Of a stretch of 64,000 bases of DNA, positions 1-10,296 are shown piece after piece. Source of the DNA: Mikania micrantha (Eukaryota > Streptophyta > Magnoliopsida > Asterales > Asteraceae); the NCBI GenBank assembly GCA_009363875.1, contig CM018694.1, positions 32,435,415-32,499,414 on the forward strand, read 5' to 3'. Each line of letters opens with the position of its first letter. Within the stretch, counting starts at the first letter, position 1. Position numbers and translations under genes: made by a program. The notes below the pieces were generated by a model. The model was not told the DNA's origin, searched no databases, and worked only from the letters and a program-made list of their open reading frames with translations.

Positions 1-86
1 TTTGGATTGAGGTTAGAACTGGTAGTTATTTGAGTCTGGTTACTAAACGTAGTCAAGGACCCATGGTCATGGTTTATCGAAATAGC

Positions 87-145
87 GGTGGGACGGTGGC
101 TAGGGCAGTTGCGACTGACCCTTACATATGCCCTATATATATGCA
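87..145 (+). promoter_or_regulatory. Conserved GGTGGG...CCCTATATATA box, copy 1
   Basis: GGTGGGACGG is followed after about 30 bp by ACATATGCCCTATATATATGCA. The same paired motif recurs seven more times in this window in several LTR families. The TATATATA core could be a TATA box; that role is inference. Confidence 0.5.
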
Positions 146-762
146 TATTTCGGTCTATCATGGATGTGTCGGTGACTAGAGTTTAGTGGGTTTTGGTTTG
201 GGAAAAGATAATATTAAAGATGATTAATAATGAGAATTGATTACGCGATGGTGAGGTTACGGATATCATTTAAACGAGAATATTAATTCAGAAATATTAA
301 CTTAATAACGTATTCGCGTGGGTGACGATTCACACGAATATAATTATTAAGAATAATATACTGAAACGATATTCCATAAATAATAAATCAAATCGAAATA
401 CGTTACGAGCATCGGATTCGCGAAGGTGACGATCTTTACGAATACGTACGCGAGCAACGCTTTTCGACGAGATGATTAAATAATATCTCACGATATTAAA
501 TTGATAAATAAAATCTTAAAACGTTTATTAGGAATCACAACCTAAAAAGTTTTCGAATAAATTAATTTATTTAAATAATTATTTAACTAAAACGAAACGG
601 AAATTGTTTAACGAAACGAATTATTTAAACTTATTTTAATTAAATAAAACTCATTTATTTAAAACGAGTTATTGTTTTAAAACATGTTACGTTTAAAAAC
701 CGAGCATTTTAATTACCTTATCGCGATAAAAACGAGACCGGACAGTGGGGAATGACACGCGA

Positions 763-769
763 TATAAGG
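763..769 (+). promoter_or_regulatory. TATA-like box of long LTR
   Basis: TATAAGG is followed by about 120 bp of CT-rich leader (CTCTCTCT tracts). This is the usual layout of a plant RNA polymerase II core promoter. The other long LTRs have a comparable box in the same relative place (6516, 24807). Confidence 0.5.
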
Positions 770-1157
770 AAGAACCTTCCTTCTTCCTCCTCATTTCCAC
801 TCTTTCACTTCTCTCTCTAAACACAAACCCACGCCACTTTCTCTCTCTAGATCTTCTCTCTACGATATCTCCTTCATTTCTTGACGGATTTGCGAGATTC
901 TTGCGCTCACGTGTTCGTATGATCGAGGAGAACAAGAAGACATAAAGAAACATAGCTTTTGGCCGACAATCGGAGGTAAATCTAGTGTTTTATTCTCGGT
1001 TTTTGTGGTTAATCGCGATTATATGATGTGTTGTTGTTGTAATTTATTTAAAACCTTGTTAAATCATTTAAACGAGTAATGCAAAGTAGTGGGAGCGGGA
1101 TTTCAGGCTGGTAACTGGTATGGATCGAGGAGGAGGACGATGAACAGTAGTTCGTGA

Positions 1158-1740
1158 TGCAGGTGGGCGACCGAACCTTCTGGTTCACGCTCAGCAGAGA
1201 GCCGAACCCTTTCTGGTTCGTTTGACTCAGCCTGAGTCGAACATGGTGCCACGAACCCTGTCCTCATGATGAACCGAACCCTACCTTCCCCAACGAACCC
1301 TCCTCCTTCTCTTGGGCGAACCATGCATGCACTCCACAGCGAACCCTAGCTGCATGTACACGAACCCTCTTCTTTCTGTTGGCCGAACCATGGGTTGTTA
1401 AGGAACTCACGAACCCATGCAGTTTCCAGCGAACCATAGCCGAAGTGTTGATAAAGCCGAAGCTTCCTTGTTCCAGCCGAACTCTCACGAACCCATAGTT
1501 CCTGGAGCCGAACCCTCTAAGGCCGAATCTTGGACACATATGTCCCGAACCTTAGCAAACCTTGTGGCTTCGCGAATCCTTCTTAGTTGCTGGTCGAACC
1601 TTTCTAAAAATTGTTAGCCGAACCACGGGATCTCATGCTAGCCGAACCCTAAGACTAAGAAACCACGTGCCTTAGTATTGTGAGGGCCGAACCTTAGGTC
1701 TTAACCCTAAAGGTTCGCTGCCCTAATGTGATAAAACTAA
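1158..1740 (+). repeat. Degenerate CGAACC/CCGAACCCT minisatellite in LTR
   Basis: CGAACC or CCGAACCCT recurs irregularly every 12-35 bp across the segment. Two other long LTRs carry the same kind of array (6950-7330 and 45140-45670). It lies downstream of the TATA-like box and upstream of the GTGAGT donor, so it would be in transcribed leader or intron. Confidence 0.7.
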
Positions 1741-2318
1741 GTTGGAGATTAATATGGGAGTTCGGGCTAAGGCCATGAGGTGTAGGCATACATATCTATA
1801 CATATATAATCAAAGATGCATATAAGAGAGTATTCATGCATGCATGGACACCTAAGTGGCTACCACCTTTCTTTTTAATTTGGGGTTTAAGAAAATAAGG
1901 AATTATATATTGAACTTGGGTTATACTCAACTAAAACTTGGGTTTTATTGAAACTTTAATCAAAGCATTATTAAATTAACCAAGGTGGTCAACCTAGTGA
2001 ACATACATGCAAATGGGTACCTATGAAATCATAACGAGTGGATCATGATAACATAGTTAGGAACTAATAAGACTAAACTATGAGTTGATGATATACACTT
2101 ATAAAAGATTTAGAAGTATCTTAACTAAGGTTGAGTAAGCTAAGTTAAGAAAACGCTAATGATTTAACTAAAAGAAAAACACTTGTGAATAATCAATCCA
2201 GATGACACAAGTATACTCATGAGTACGGACATGTATTTAATTACAGATTTTTGAGTTGGTTTTGAGTTTACATACGCGAGCGCGCATAACACGAGAACGC
2301 ATAATCTAAGGACTTCAG

Positions 2319-3196
2319 GTGAGTTCTCATAACCTCCCTTTCTTCAAACTGATTTGTTTTAAAACTCGGAGGTGAAACATGTATACCAGATTAATTATTA
2401 TTTTGATAACATAAGGTTTATACCTGTTTATCAATATGGTAATTACAACTTAAAATTTATTGATTATTATGGATTTTCTTTTATTATCTTATATCCGTGT
2501 AAACATTGTTATTGACTTAGGTCAATAACAAAGATTACATGTATTGTCACGTGGATGAGTTCCACATCCGTGAATCATTACTCTTAACTTCGGTTAATTG
2601 TTTTGACTTCATGTATTGTCACGTGGATGAGTTCCACATCCGTGAATCATTACTCTTAACTTCGGTTAATTGTTTTGACTTCATGTATTGTCACGTGGAT
2701 GATTTCCACATCCGTGAAGTATTGCTTTTGACTTCGGTTAATTGCTTTGACTTCATGTATTGTCACGTGGTTAGCGACCACTCCATGATTCATGTATCTA
2801 ACTTACGTTAAATACATAAGGAATCATGTATAGTCACGAACATTGATTGAGAATATGATTGATTGAGTTGGTTGATTTGTTGTGGATTGATTATCTATGT
2901 TTGATTATGATTATTTGAGATCGATATTAACTGATTGATTACGTGATTATGTGATTGTGTATGTGTTTGGTTGTTGAATGGTTGGATGTGTGTTGGATTA
3001 TATCATACAGGTATTCAGATGGAATTTCTCAAGAAGATCATAAGTTTTATACCCGTTTTAAACAAAGCATTTTATAAAACCATTTTAAGCATAAACTTTC
3101 AAACGCATTTTACTAAAACATTTTTAAAATATAAAAACTTATGATTACTCACCAACTACTTTTGTAGTTGACACTTGATTTTCTTACATGTTTCAG
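2319..3196 (+). other. Predicted 5'-leader intron in LTR
   Basis: The donor is CAG|GTGAGT (GT at 2319) and the acceptor is TTTCAG|GTGA (AG at 3195-3196). A branch-point-like TTGAC in ACTCACCAACTACTTTTG-TAGTTGAC lies about 25-35 nt before the acceptor. The same arrangement recurs in the other LTR families here. Splicing is inferred from sequence only. Confidence 0.5.
2539..2810 (+). repeat. 72-bp tandem repeat with G-boxes, almost 4 copies
   Basis: ATGTATTGTCACGTGG starts at 2539, 2611, 2683 and 2755, an exact 72-bp period. Each unit carries a G-box, CACGTGG. The first three are followed by an inverted TTCCAC/CCGTG segment; the fourth diverges after the G-box. Because 72 is a multiple of three, a spurious repetitive open frame runs through it. 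The array sits inside the predicted leader intron. Confidence 0.9.
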
Positions 3197-3490
3197 GTGA
3201 TGGAGACAAGTAGGAATGAAGAGAGGATCTCTCTATTTTTGGACATCATCATCATATAGGATCTTGGACTTAGTTAATTAACTAAATTTCTGGCGATTAG
3301 AGTTTAGTTAGTTTAACTAATTCTTTTGTGTAACTGATGTACTTGTTTTATGATGAACATGATTTTTGTGTAATTATTGTGGTTGATTAAATGATATATG
3401 ATGATATGATTTAGATGCCTATGAGCTTTTGAACAATCTACACATCCCTCGTGGCATCCCGATGATTCCGCCGTCGGTCGGGGTGTTACA

Positions 3491-3733
3491 AAGATCCTAA
3501 CAAATAAATCACATGATGATTCTGTGTTGCCAGATAATTATCTGACTCAAGAACCATGGTTCTGATTTGATTTCTCTGAAATGACTGTGACTTCACTGTT
3601 TTGATAGTATGTAATGAAACTGAGACTTGATATGAACATGAAATAAACTGAATTACATAAGATTTGTACCTGACTACTGTTCACGTACTGTTACGATCAC
3701 TGTTCCGGTGACGGTTCCTGCACTGATGTTACA
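3491..3733 (-). repeat. Antisense LTR 5'-end fragment
   Basis: Read on the minus strand this matches the first part of the LTR beginning at 44075, including the segments around CAGATAATTATCTGGCAACACAG and GATCACTGTTCCGG. It begins with that LTR's terminal TGTAACATC (minus strand, from 3733). It is bounded by the end of the sense LTR at 3490 and by element A's LTR from 3734. Confidence 0.75.
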
Positions 3734-4878
3734 GTAACGTATGACCGGTGACAGGGCGACTAACAGTCAGGGTCTGGTAAGCGACACGTGGTGATTTTAA
3801 TCTATAGTAATAATTGTAATTAATCCATCAATCCTATTGACTAGTAGAGTGAGGAATTGATTTTCTCTCATGTCACATTATTAGTAATAATTTTGATGAG
3901 GCCTATGGGAATACAAAGTGGTAGAGGTAAATTGGATGCATTGTAATCTGATTACATGAGGATTGCAATGGATTCCTTTTAGGATCTATGCACTTCAAGA
4001 TGAGAACAGATATCAATTGGTTAACTAACACTCTTATTATTAAAAGTGACTAACAGTTAACCCCACAAGCGAGAGAATAATAACAAGGATCAGATTAAAT
4101 TAATCTATTTTCCTTAACATAATGAGGGTTTATCAATACTTCGGTTTGATAACTAAACCCCTCTTATTATATTATTCTACATATAACACTGGGTGATGAA
4201 CATAACGGATGGGTGAATATCAAACAGCTATAGTTGTACTGCAAGTGGTGTTAAGTTCTATTAGATATGTGGTGGGATGTTGGCTGGGGCTTGTTCTCCT
4301 ACATATGCCCTATATAAAAGCATAGCTAATAGGATGAGATACTACTTGTAAATATAACTATGGAGAGACCATTGTGTGAACAGATGAATCAAACATTTAC
4401 AAGAATCATGTATGAAATTGTGATTGTGTATGTGAACAGATCAATGTTTTCAATTATCAAACTTATGAACTCACCAACCTAGTGTTGACTTTGTTTAAAT
4501 GCATGTTTCTCAGGTGACGAACATGTTTAGTCACCAGTATTCAAGAACATAGATAGGAGACTTTTAGAAGACGTAGCTACATTTTGTGTTTTACATACTT
4601 TTGGAATGACAAAACTATGAATCATCTTTTGTACATCTTGTACAGTTACAAGATAGAAACTCATTGATTCTTTTGAATAGATTTACTTGGTTAAATTATG
4701 AACGATACATTGTAAGTTAACTTTGTAATTCTATATCATTGTCATGTTAGCATTTCTCAATTATATATCATGTGATATGCAAAGAATCTGATCATTTTGA
4801 TTATCAAACGATATTGCGCCCCGATAACCTTTCGCCCGATGGGAAAGTCAATCCAGCCTGCCGGCTCGGGGTGTGATA
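3734..4878 (+). repeat. Element A 5' LTR, 3' portion
   Basis: The segment aligns with 27171-28343, the end of A's other LTR, including GTAACGTATGACCGGTGAC and the terminal GGCTCGGGGTGTGATA. The last bases are TGTGATA where the partner has TGTGACA. A primer-binding site follows at once. The segment holds a conserved TATA-containing box (4271-4324) and the leader acceptor TTTCTCAG (AG at 4512-4513). The upstream part of this LTR was displaced by the insertions to its left. Confidence 0.8.
4271..4324 (+). promoter_or_regulatory. Conserved GGTGGG...CCCTATATAAA box, copy 2
   Basis: GGTGGGATGTTGGCTGGGGC is followed by ACATATGCCCTATATAAAAGCA. This is the form of the recurring box in A's 5' LTR, about 0.6 kb before the LTR end. 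Confidence 0.5.
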
Positions 4879-4880
4879 GA

Positions 4881-4894
4881 TTGGTATCAGAGCC
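4881..4894 (+). other. Primer-binding site, element A
   Basis: TTGGTATCAGAGCC lies two bases after the LTR end. It is complementary to the 3' end of plant initiator tRNA-Met, the usual minus-strand primer of these elements. Confidence 0.9.
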
Positions 4895-5052
4895 ATGGTT
4901 ATAGAGAAATATAGGTCATATTAATTAAACGGTTTGGCCTAGACTATAACCTAGGGACCCTCATGTAGAGAACATGCAACCTAGGTTTCTATTTGCATAC
5001 GTCTTCTGCATTTGATCACTGCACTAACCGATTTCTTTCGGTTATGATCAGA

Positions 5053-5803
5053 ATGCCGCCAAGAAGACCGCCACCAGCTTTACTGCCACCACCACAAGAT
5101 TCAGCTCCTCACTCATCAACACCGATACACCCTGACTCTCCTCCACATCCACCTCCACCTCCTCATTTACCTCCTCCTCCTCCACCACCCAACCATGAGT
5201 TGGATCCTGCTACTATAGCATTGGCCACACTGTTGACCAGTCAACTGCGGGATGTGATCCCAGACATGATGAACAGAATCAACAGCAACAACAGTAACAA
5301 CATCGCCAACTCATCTGGAGAAGGCATCGATAACACCCGACACCATCAGGACTATTCCTACAAGAATTTTGTAGGATGCAAGCCACCAAGTTTCAGTGGC
5401 AGTGAGGGTGCCGTCAGATTGATCCAGTGGATCGAGAAGATGGAAACGACTCACGACATCAGTGGCTGTCCTGATCAGCATAGGGTGAGGTATGCTGCTG
5501 GCTCGTTCAACAAACGGGCACTGACTTGGTGGAATGCTCAAGTCCAAGTCAGGGGAAGAGATGAGGCGTTGTCTATGCCTTGGGGGATTTCAAGACAATG
5601 TTGAGGGCAGAGTTTTGTCCGAGAAATCAGCTGAAAAAGGTTGAAACTGAACTACTCAACCTTGTGATGATTGGTGCTAGGCATCTGCCCTACACCACAA
5701 GATTTCAAGAGCTGGCAACATTGGCTCCGGATATAGTGCCAACACTGGAGAAACGCATCGAGCGGTATGTCGGGGGACTACCGGCTTGCATTCAAGGTCA
5801 TGT
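5053..5803 (+). pseudogene. gag: Element A gag, 5' piece (interrupted)
   Basis: This is the start of the capsid gene. I place the start at the ATG of MPPRRPPP (5053), matching the same start in A2 at 28518. The N-terminus is proline-rich, then an Asn/Ser-rich linker, then the gag core with ALTWWN and FCPRNQLKK. A one-base deletion near 5583 (TTGGGGGATT against TTGGGAGGATT in A2) shifts the frame, so the second half continues in another frame through the IERYVGGLPA segment. The gene is then cut by the solo LTR at 5804. It resumes at 10182 and, after element B, at about 20239. It cannot make an intact product. Its proper role would be assembling the cytoplasmic particle that packages element RNA. 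Confidence 0.9.
5799..5803 (+). other. Target site duplication CATGT, left copy
   Basis: CATGT here is repeated at 10182-10186 on the other side of the solo LTR. Removing the LTR and one copy leaves an uninterrupted gag segment like the one in A2 (29265-29290). Confidence 0.95.
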
Positions 5804-6515
5804 TGTCACAACTAGTACCAAACCGTCCGGCAAGTCCATACGGTGTGTATACTTTCACCATTTACTGTGTGTAAATACAGTGCATAAACAGTTGTGTGAC
5901 AACAGAACTCAGAAAACAAACCACAGTTGTATGTGTTTAAGTGAAGACTTAAATACAGTAAATACAACAACTCAAGAGAAACGACGGTGTACAAGTAAAC
6001 AACAAAAACACATCGGTTGCGATCTGATATCCATAGATGAAAAGAATTAGATGGCCGACGAATCAGTACGAAAACAAAGTGAAAACAGGATGTCTAGTTG
6101 AGTCCGACAGTGAGGAAACACAATTCAAACAATATTGCAGTGTCGTTTCAGAATAACGAACTGTCAGTGTGTTTGAGTGGGTGACTATTCACACAAACGT
6201 ATCTGTGAGTTTAACATTCTGAAATGATAACTGTAAAGTAGAAAACAAAAGTCAGAAAGCCAAACCATCGACGTGTTCGTTCGAATGACGATTCGAACGA
6301 ATACTCGCGATGGTGACGCGATGTGACGAAACGAAAACGAAAACACGAACGACTTTAATTTAATAAAATAAAATAAATAACATTTACAATTTTGAAACTC
6401 ATCAAAATAATTAAAACCATTCTTTTTAATTAAAACAAATAAACGACGCGTTACGGTTCGGAAACGTAACGAAAACGCGAACCGAGCAACCGAAACAAAC
6501 CCGAATACCCCGGAG

Positions 6516-6523
6516 TATTTAAA
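6516..6523 (+). promoter_or_regulatory. TATA-like box of solo LTR
   Basis: TATTTAAA is followed by a leader with a long CTCTCTCT tract at about 6560-6610. A donor-like AACAAG|GTATGA follows near 6744. Confidence 0.5.
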
Positions 6524-6949
6524 CACCTAATGAGGGTGTTTTTCTCACTTTTGGCTGCACTGTCACTCTCTCTCTCTCTAAAACACATATTCCCGCACCC
6601 TCTCTCTAGGATAATACCCATTCTAATCGCGATATCTCACTCGTTTGTGGACGCATTTGGGTGTTCTTGGTGTCCACGCGAAGCTCTCGATCTCCTCTAC
6701 AAGGAAGTACAAGAGATCTGAAGATTTAACTACAGGAAAACAAGGTATGAAGCTTGAAAAGTTCGAAATTAGGGTTTTCTATGTTTGTTCACTTCTAGGC
6801 ATATAACCTGTGTGAAACCGTATATATCCACACACATTTCGAATCAAGGGGATGAACTTCGCATCACAAAATCACTGAAACAGCCAACCGGAGGTTAGGG
6901 ATGATGGTTGGGATGAGCTTGCACAGGTTCCTGAGTCACGAACCCTACA

Positions 6950-7330
6950 CCATGCTGGCTGAATCGCCGAACCTTTCATCTGTCCCGAAACATTAGTGCG
7001 AACCTTACCCTACGAACCTATGTTATGGTCGAACCCTATTCATAGCCGAACCATGCAGCATGCATGACGAACCCAAACCGAACCCTCGGCTGCGAACCAT
7101 CATCATTCAACGAACCCTTGTGAAACCCCACCAGTCCCGAACCTTTCATGAAACCCAGAGGAGCGACGAACCTTCGGTAGACGAGCGATAGCCGAACCTA
7201 TTTGGTTACCACGAACCTTTGGCTTCCACGAACCCACCATGGCCGAACCTTGTATTTGATCAACGAACCCCGTGTAACCTTCATTTGGGAGAACCTGATG
7301 TAGACTCAAATATAGGATGCCGAACCTATG
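6950..7330 (+). repeat. CGAACC minisatellite in solo LTR
   Basis: Repeated CGAACC/CCGAACC units occur at irregular spacing, as at 1158-1740 and 45140-45670. A stretch rich in GGCCCAA/GCCCAAT (about 7390-7880) follows. Confidence 0.7.
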
Positions 7331-9029
7331 CTCCAAGAACCAAAAGGTTCGCTGGGTTGAACGGTTAACACCCTCACTGCCAAACCCAGCGCTGGTTTGG
7401 CCCAGCTTCATGATGATTGCCCAATGGCTATGCCACTGGTTCGGCCCAATGCATGCGGTTGCAGCCCAACCTCAATCTTTTGGCCCACACCCGCCTTAGG
7501 CCCAATAGAAACCATGTGCAATTCAGCCCAAATAGAACATAACCGGCCCCAAGCCCAATAGATGATCCACGAAATCGTATTGAACAATGATAAGTCTAAG
7601 TGGGTCACGAACACACTCTTATGCCCAACTATATGTTTCGGCCACTTGGATTTGTTTGGTTCATGATGAGACGGCACAATTAATTGATCCAACCATGTAG
7701 CCCATTTCCTATTCAACCCACACAACTCATGAGACCCATAAGACCTCCTTCGGCCCAACAAGCATTGGGCCCAATTGATTCGGCCCACAGCATGTTTGAA
7801 CCGGGAAAGCAATTCGACCTAAAGCTACACATTTGACCCAAGGGATATTTCTTTAGGCCCCGTACACACACACCCGGCCCAACAGTAACATGCGGCCCAT
7901 ACAATAAACAAGAGAGGATTAACAAATACATAATTACTACAAAGGTGGCAACCAAGTCATTAACATTTAGACATAACACTTAGCAATCATTTTATGAAAT
8001 TAATTATGACAACTGGATATCTAAGACACATGTTAGGGAATCAAGACTAGACACACGACTTAAGGGCCGAATGAGGACTGAGACCGCGACTCACGGGTGT
8101 TAGCCAATTTTCAGGCTAACACGTGCACGCACACAAAACACCATAACTTATACTCATAATTTAAATACAACGTGAAATCAATACAGGGTCGTGAATTCAC
8201 AACAAATACAATCAAGGAGCGCGTGTATTTCTTCTTTTAAGCTAAGTCAACCCCTACAACAACAAGGTGAGTTCATATGCCCCTTTTCTAATCTTTACTG
8301 ATTTCAAAGCTCGGGGCTGAGAAACATGCTAAACTTTTATTTATTTAAAATTTTCTATTAACATATTGCTTATATCATGATTTAGATATTAATTGTTTAT
8401 CTTTATTATCGTTTATCATTACATGCTTGCTTGTCTGATTTTATCATACCTGAGATAGCTAGGAAGATACATGCCATTATAGCTTCCTGACACATTTATG
8501 CACTAGAATAATACAAGTTGTTAAGAATATATCTTACAACTGCTTATTGTTTTTACAAAATAGAACAACGGGGAAAACCAAGGGATAACATGTTGATGAC
8601 AACTACAAATACCAAGAATGATAATCATGATAACGAAACTTCATGATAACGACATCATACGCTCATTTCTAACATCGTGTCATAAGATTAGTCCTTATAA
8701 TACATTGGTTAAAGTCATTAAGAACACTCCACATAGAGATAACAGTGGAGACAATTACTTGTGATATCGAGGAAGATATTATGAACACACACTTTTGGGA
8801 TGGCATTCCCCACATATACTATCACTAACTATTAAGACTCTATTTAGAGTACATCCTATAACCGTCAGAGTGTGCCGGTTACACTAATCATAGATCTATC
8901 GGGTAAATTATGAACCTTAAACATAAGAATTGAGGGTAATCAAATGAAATCAAACAAGACACGAGAGGTGTTAACATTATAACTAGGGAAAATTCATAAA
9001 GTCCAGGGGACGTATTTCATTCCAATAGA

Positions 9030-9480
9030 TATCGTGGGAGGATATCTTACACACCGGGCTGATCAGAAATGACAGCTACTGAGACTATTATGTCTCAAAC
9101 TAGGGATCATGGGTAGAACATTTCACATACCGGGCTGGTCAGGGATGACAGCTACTGGGATTATTATGTTCTAATCTAGATATCGAGTATCATATCTTAC
9201 ACACCGGACTGGTTAGTACTGACAGTCACAGAAACTACAAGGTCTCGCTCTAGATATCGAGTATGATATCTTACACACCGGGCTAATCCGTAAGGAATAG
9301 CTAACAGACACAATTACGTCTCTTTGTCAATTATGGGGTTATTTTACATGCCGGGCTAATCAGTAATGATTAGCTACATAAACTATTAAGTTTTGTTCTA
9401 GATATCGAGAATGATATCTTACATGTCGGGCTAATCCGTAAGGAATAGCTTACAAAGATAATTACATCTCTTTCTTTTTC
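9030..9480 (+). repeat. Degenerate ~75-bp tandem repeat, about 6 copies
   Basis: Units marked by ACCGGGCT(G/A)(A/G)TC lie near 9053, 9129, 9203, 9277, 9350 and 9425. Several also share TAGATATCGAGTATGATATC. Copies differ at many positions, so the array is old. Confidence 0.75.
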
Positions 9481-9574
9481 TATATCGGGATAATCATACC
9501 GGGGAAATCATGGGTGTAACGAAATGGGTCTCCATAGTTGTATTGCAGGTAGTGTGAAACTTGGTTGAGTATGT

Positions 9575-9624
9575 GGTGGGATGGCGTCTGGGATTGACCC
9601 TTTCGTATGCCCTATATATAAGCA
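9575..9624 (+). promoter_or_regulatory. Conserved GGTGGG...CCCTATATATA box, copy 3
   Basis: GGTGGGATGGCGTCTGGGA is followed by GTATGCCCTATATATAAGCA, about 0.56 kb before the LTR end. Confidence 0.5.
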
Positions 9625-10181
9625 TGCTTTATCAGGCGTCACACCACTTGTACATATAACTATGGAGAGACCATTGGGTGAAACAGGTGAATCAATTATT
9701 ACAAGAGTCATGCGAAACATTGTGATTGTGCTTGTGAACATTAAAGGTTTTCAATTACTAAACTTATGAACTCACCAACCTAGTGTTGACTTTGTTTACA
9801 TGCATGTTTTCTCAGGTGACGAACAGGTGTAGTCACTCGTATGCAAAGACTAAGCTAGTGGGCTTTTAGAAGACCTAGCTTCATTTTGTGTTGCATACTT
9901 TTGGATATGACAAAACAGTGAATCATATTTTGTATATCTTGTACAGTTACAAGATAGAAGCCACAATGATTCTTTTGGTAGAATTACTTAGTTAAATTAT
10001 GAACATGATTATGTAATTTAACTTTGTAATTCTGTGTTGATGTCATTTTAGCATTTCTCATTTTATATCTCATGTGCTATGTCAACAATCTAATCATTTC
10101 GATTATCACATGATATCGCGCCTCGGGAACCTTCCGCCCGACGGGAAAGCCGATCCGTTCCTGCCGGCTCAGGGTGTGACA

Positions 10182-10296
10182 CATGTCATCGCTGATCATC
10201 CAACTACCCTCGAGATGGCTGTTACTCTGTCATCAACACTGACAGACGTGATGGTTGCGTCTGGGGCCCTGAAGATAGAAACTGAAGCAGCCAAGA
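10182..10296 (+). pseudogene. gag: Element A gag, middle piece
   Basis: This continues gag directly after the right-hand CATGT (10182-10186), with the HPTTLEMA segment and a stretch ending ALKIETEAAK. It stops where element B begins at 10297. The last five bases, CAAGA (10292-10296), are B's left target duplication. The start of the matching segment is seen uninterrupted in A2 (from 29269). Confidence 0.9.

Larger units (their letters stand above)
1..3490 (+). repeat. Long LTR, 3' part (solo or 3' LTR), Ty3/gypsy
   Basis: The sequence ends in GGGTGTTACA with no primer-binding site after it, so it is a 3' LTR or a solo LTR. Its 5' end lies outside the window. It holds a TATA-like box (763-769), a CT-rich leader, an array of CGAACC-type repeats, a strong donor AG|GTGAGT, a 72-bp tandem repeat and a TTTCAG acceptor, in the same order as the other long LTRs here. 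No coding region is supported; short open frames at about 700-1600 fall in the CT-rich leader and the repeat array. Confidence 0.75.
8267..9815 (+). other. Predicted leader intron in solo LTR
   Basis: The donor is AACAAG|GTGAGT (GT at 8267) and the acceptor TTTTCTCAG|GTGA (AG at 9814-9815), with TGTTGAC about 30 nt upstream. Same design as the other LTRs; inferred only. Confidence 0.5.
5804..10181 (+). mobile_element. Solo LTR, 4.38 kb, inserted in A gag
   Basis: It begins TGTCACAACTAG and ends GGGTGTGACA, with 6-bp inverted ends TGTCAC/GTGACA, and is flanked by CATGT on both sides. There is no internal region, so it arose by recombination between the two LTRs of a full insertion. Both ends resemble A's own LTR (for example TCCGGCAAGTCCATACGG and the CCTTCCGCCCGACGGGAAAG region), so this is a self-family insertion. 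The length is very large for an LTR. It contains a TATA box, a CT-rich leader, a CGAACC array, a GCCCAA-rich stretch (about 7390-7880), a predicted intron and a 75-bp repeat. Confidence 0.95.

Noticed and set aside
2539..2810. CRISPR-like regular repeat
   Set aside because: Units are contiguous 72-bp tandem copies without unique spacers, in a plant LTR.
2539..2811. 90-codon open frame with a 24-residue repeat
   Set aside because: It is produced by the 72-bp DNA repeat, a multiple of three. It lies in a predicted LTR intron and has no protein-like features beyond the repeat.
7408..7979. Overlapping antisense frames in the solo LTR
   Set aside because: They lie in a GCCCAA-rich non-coding LTR segment, have no recognisable domain, and are not conserved in the partner LTR.
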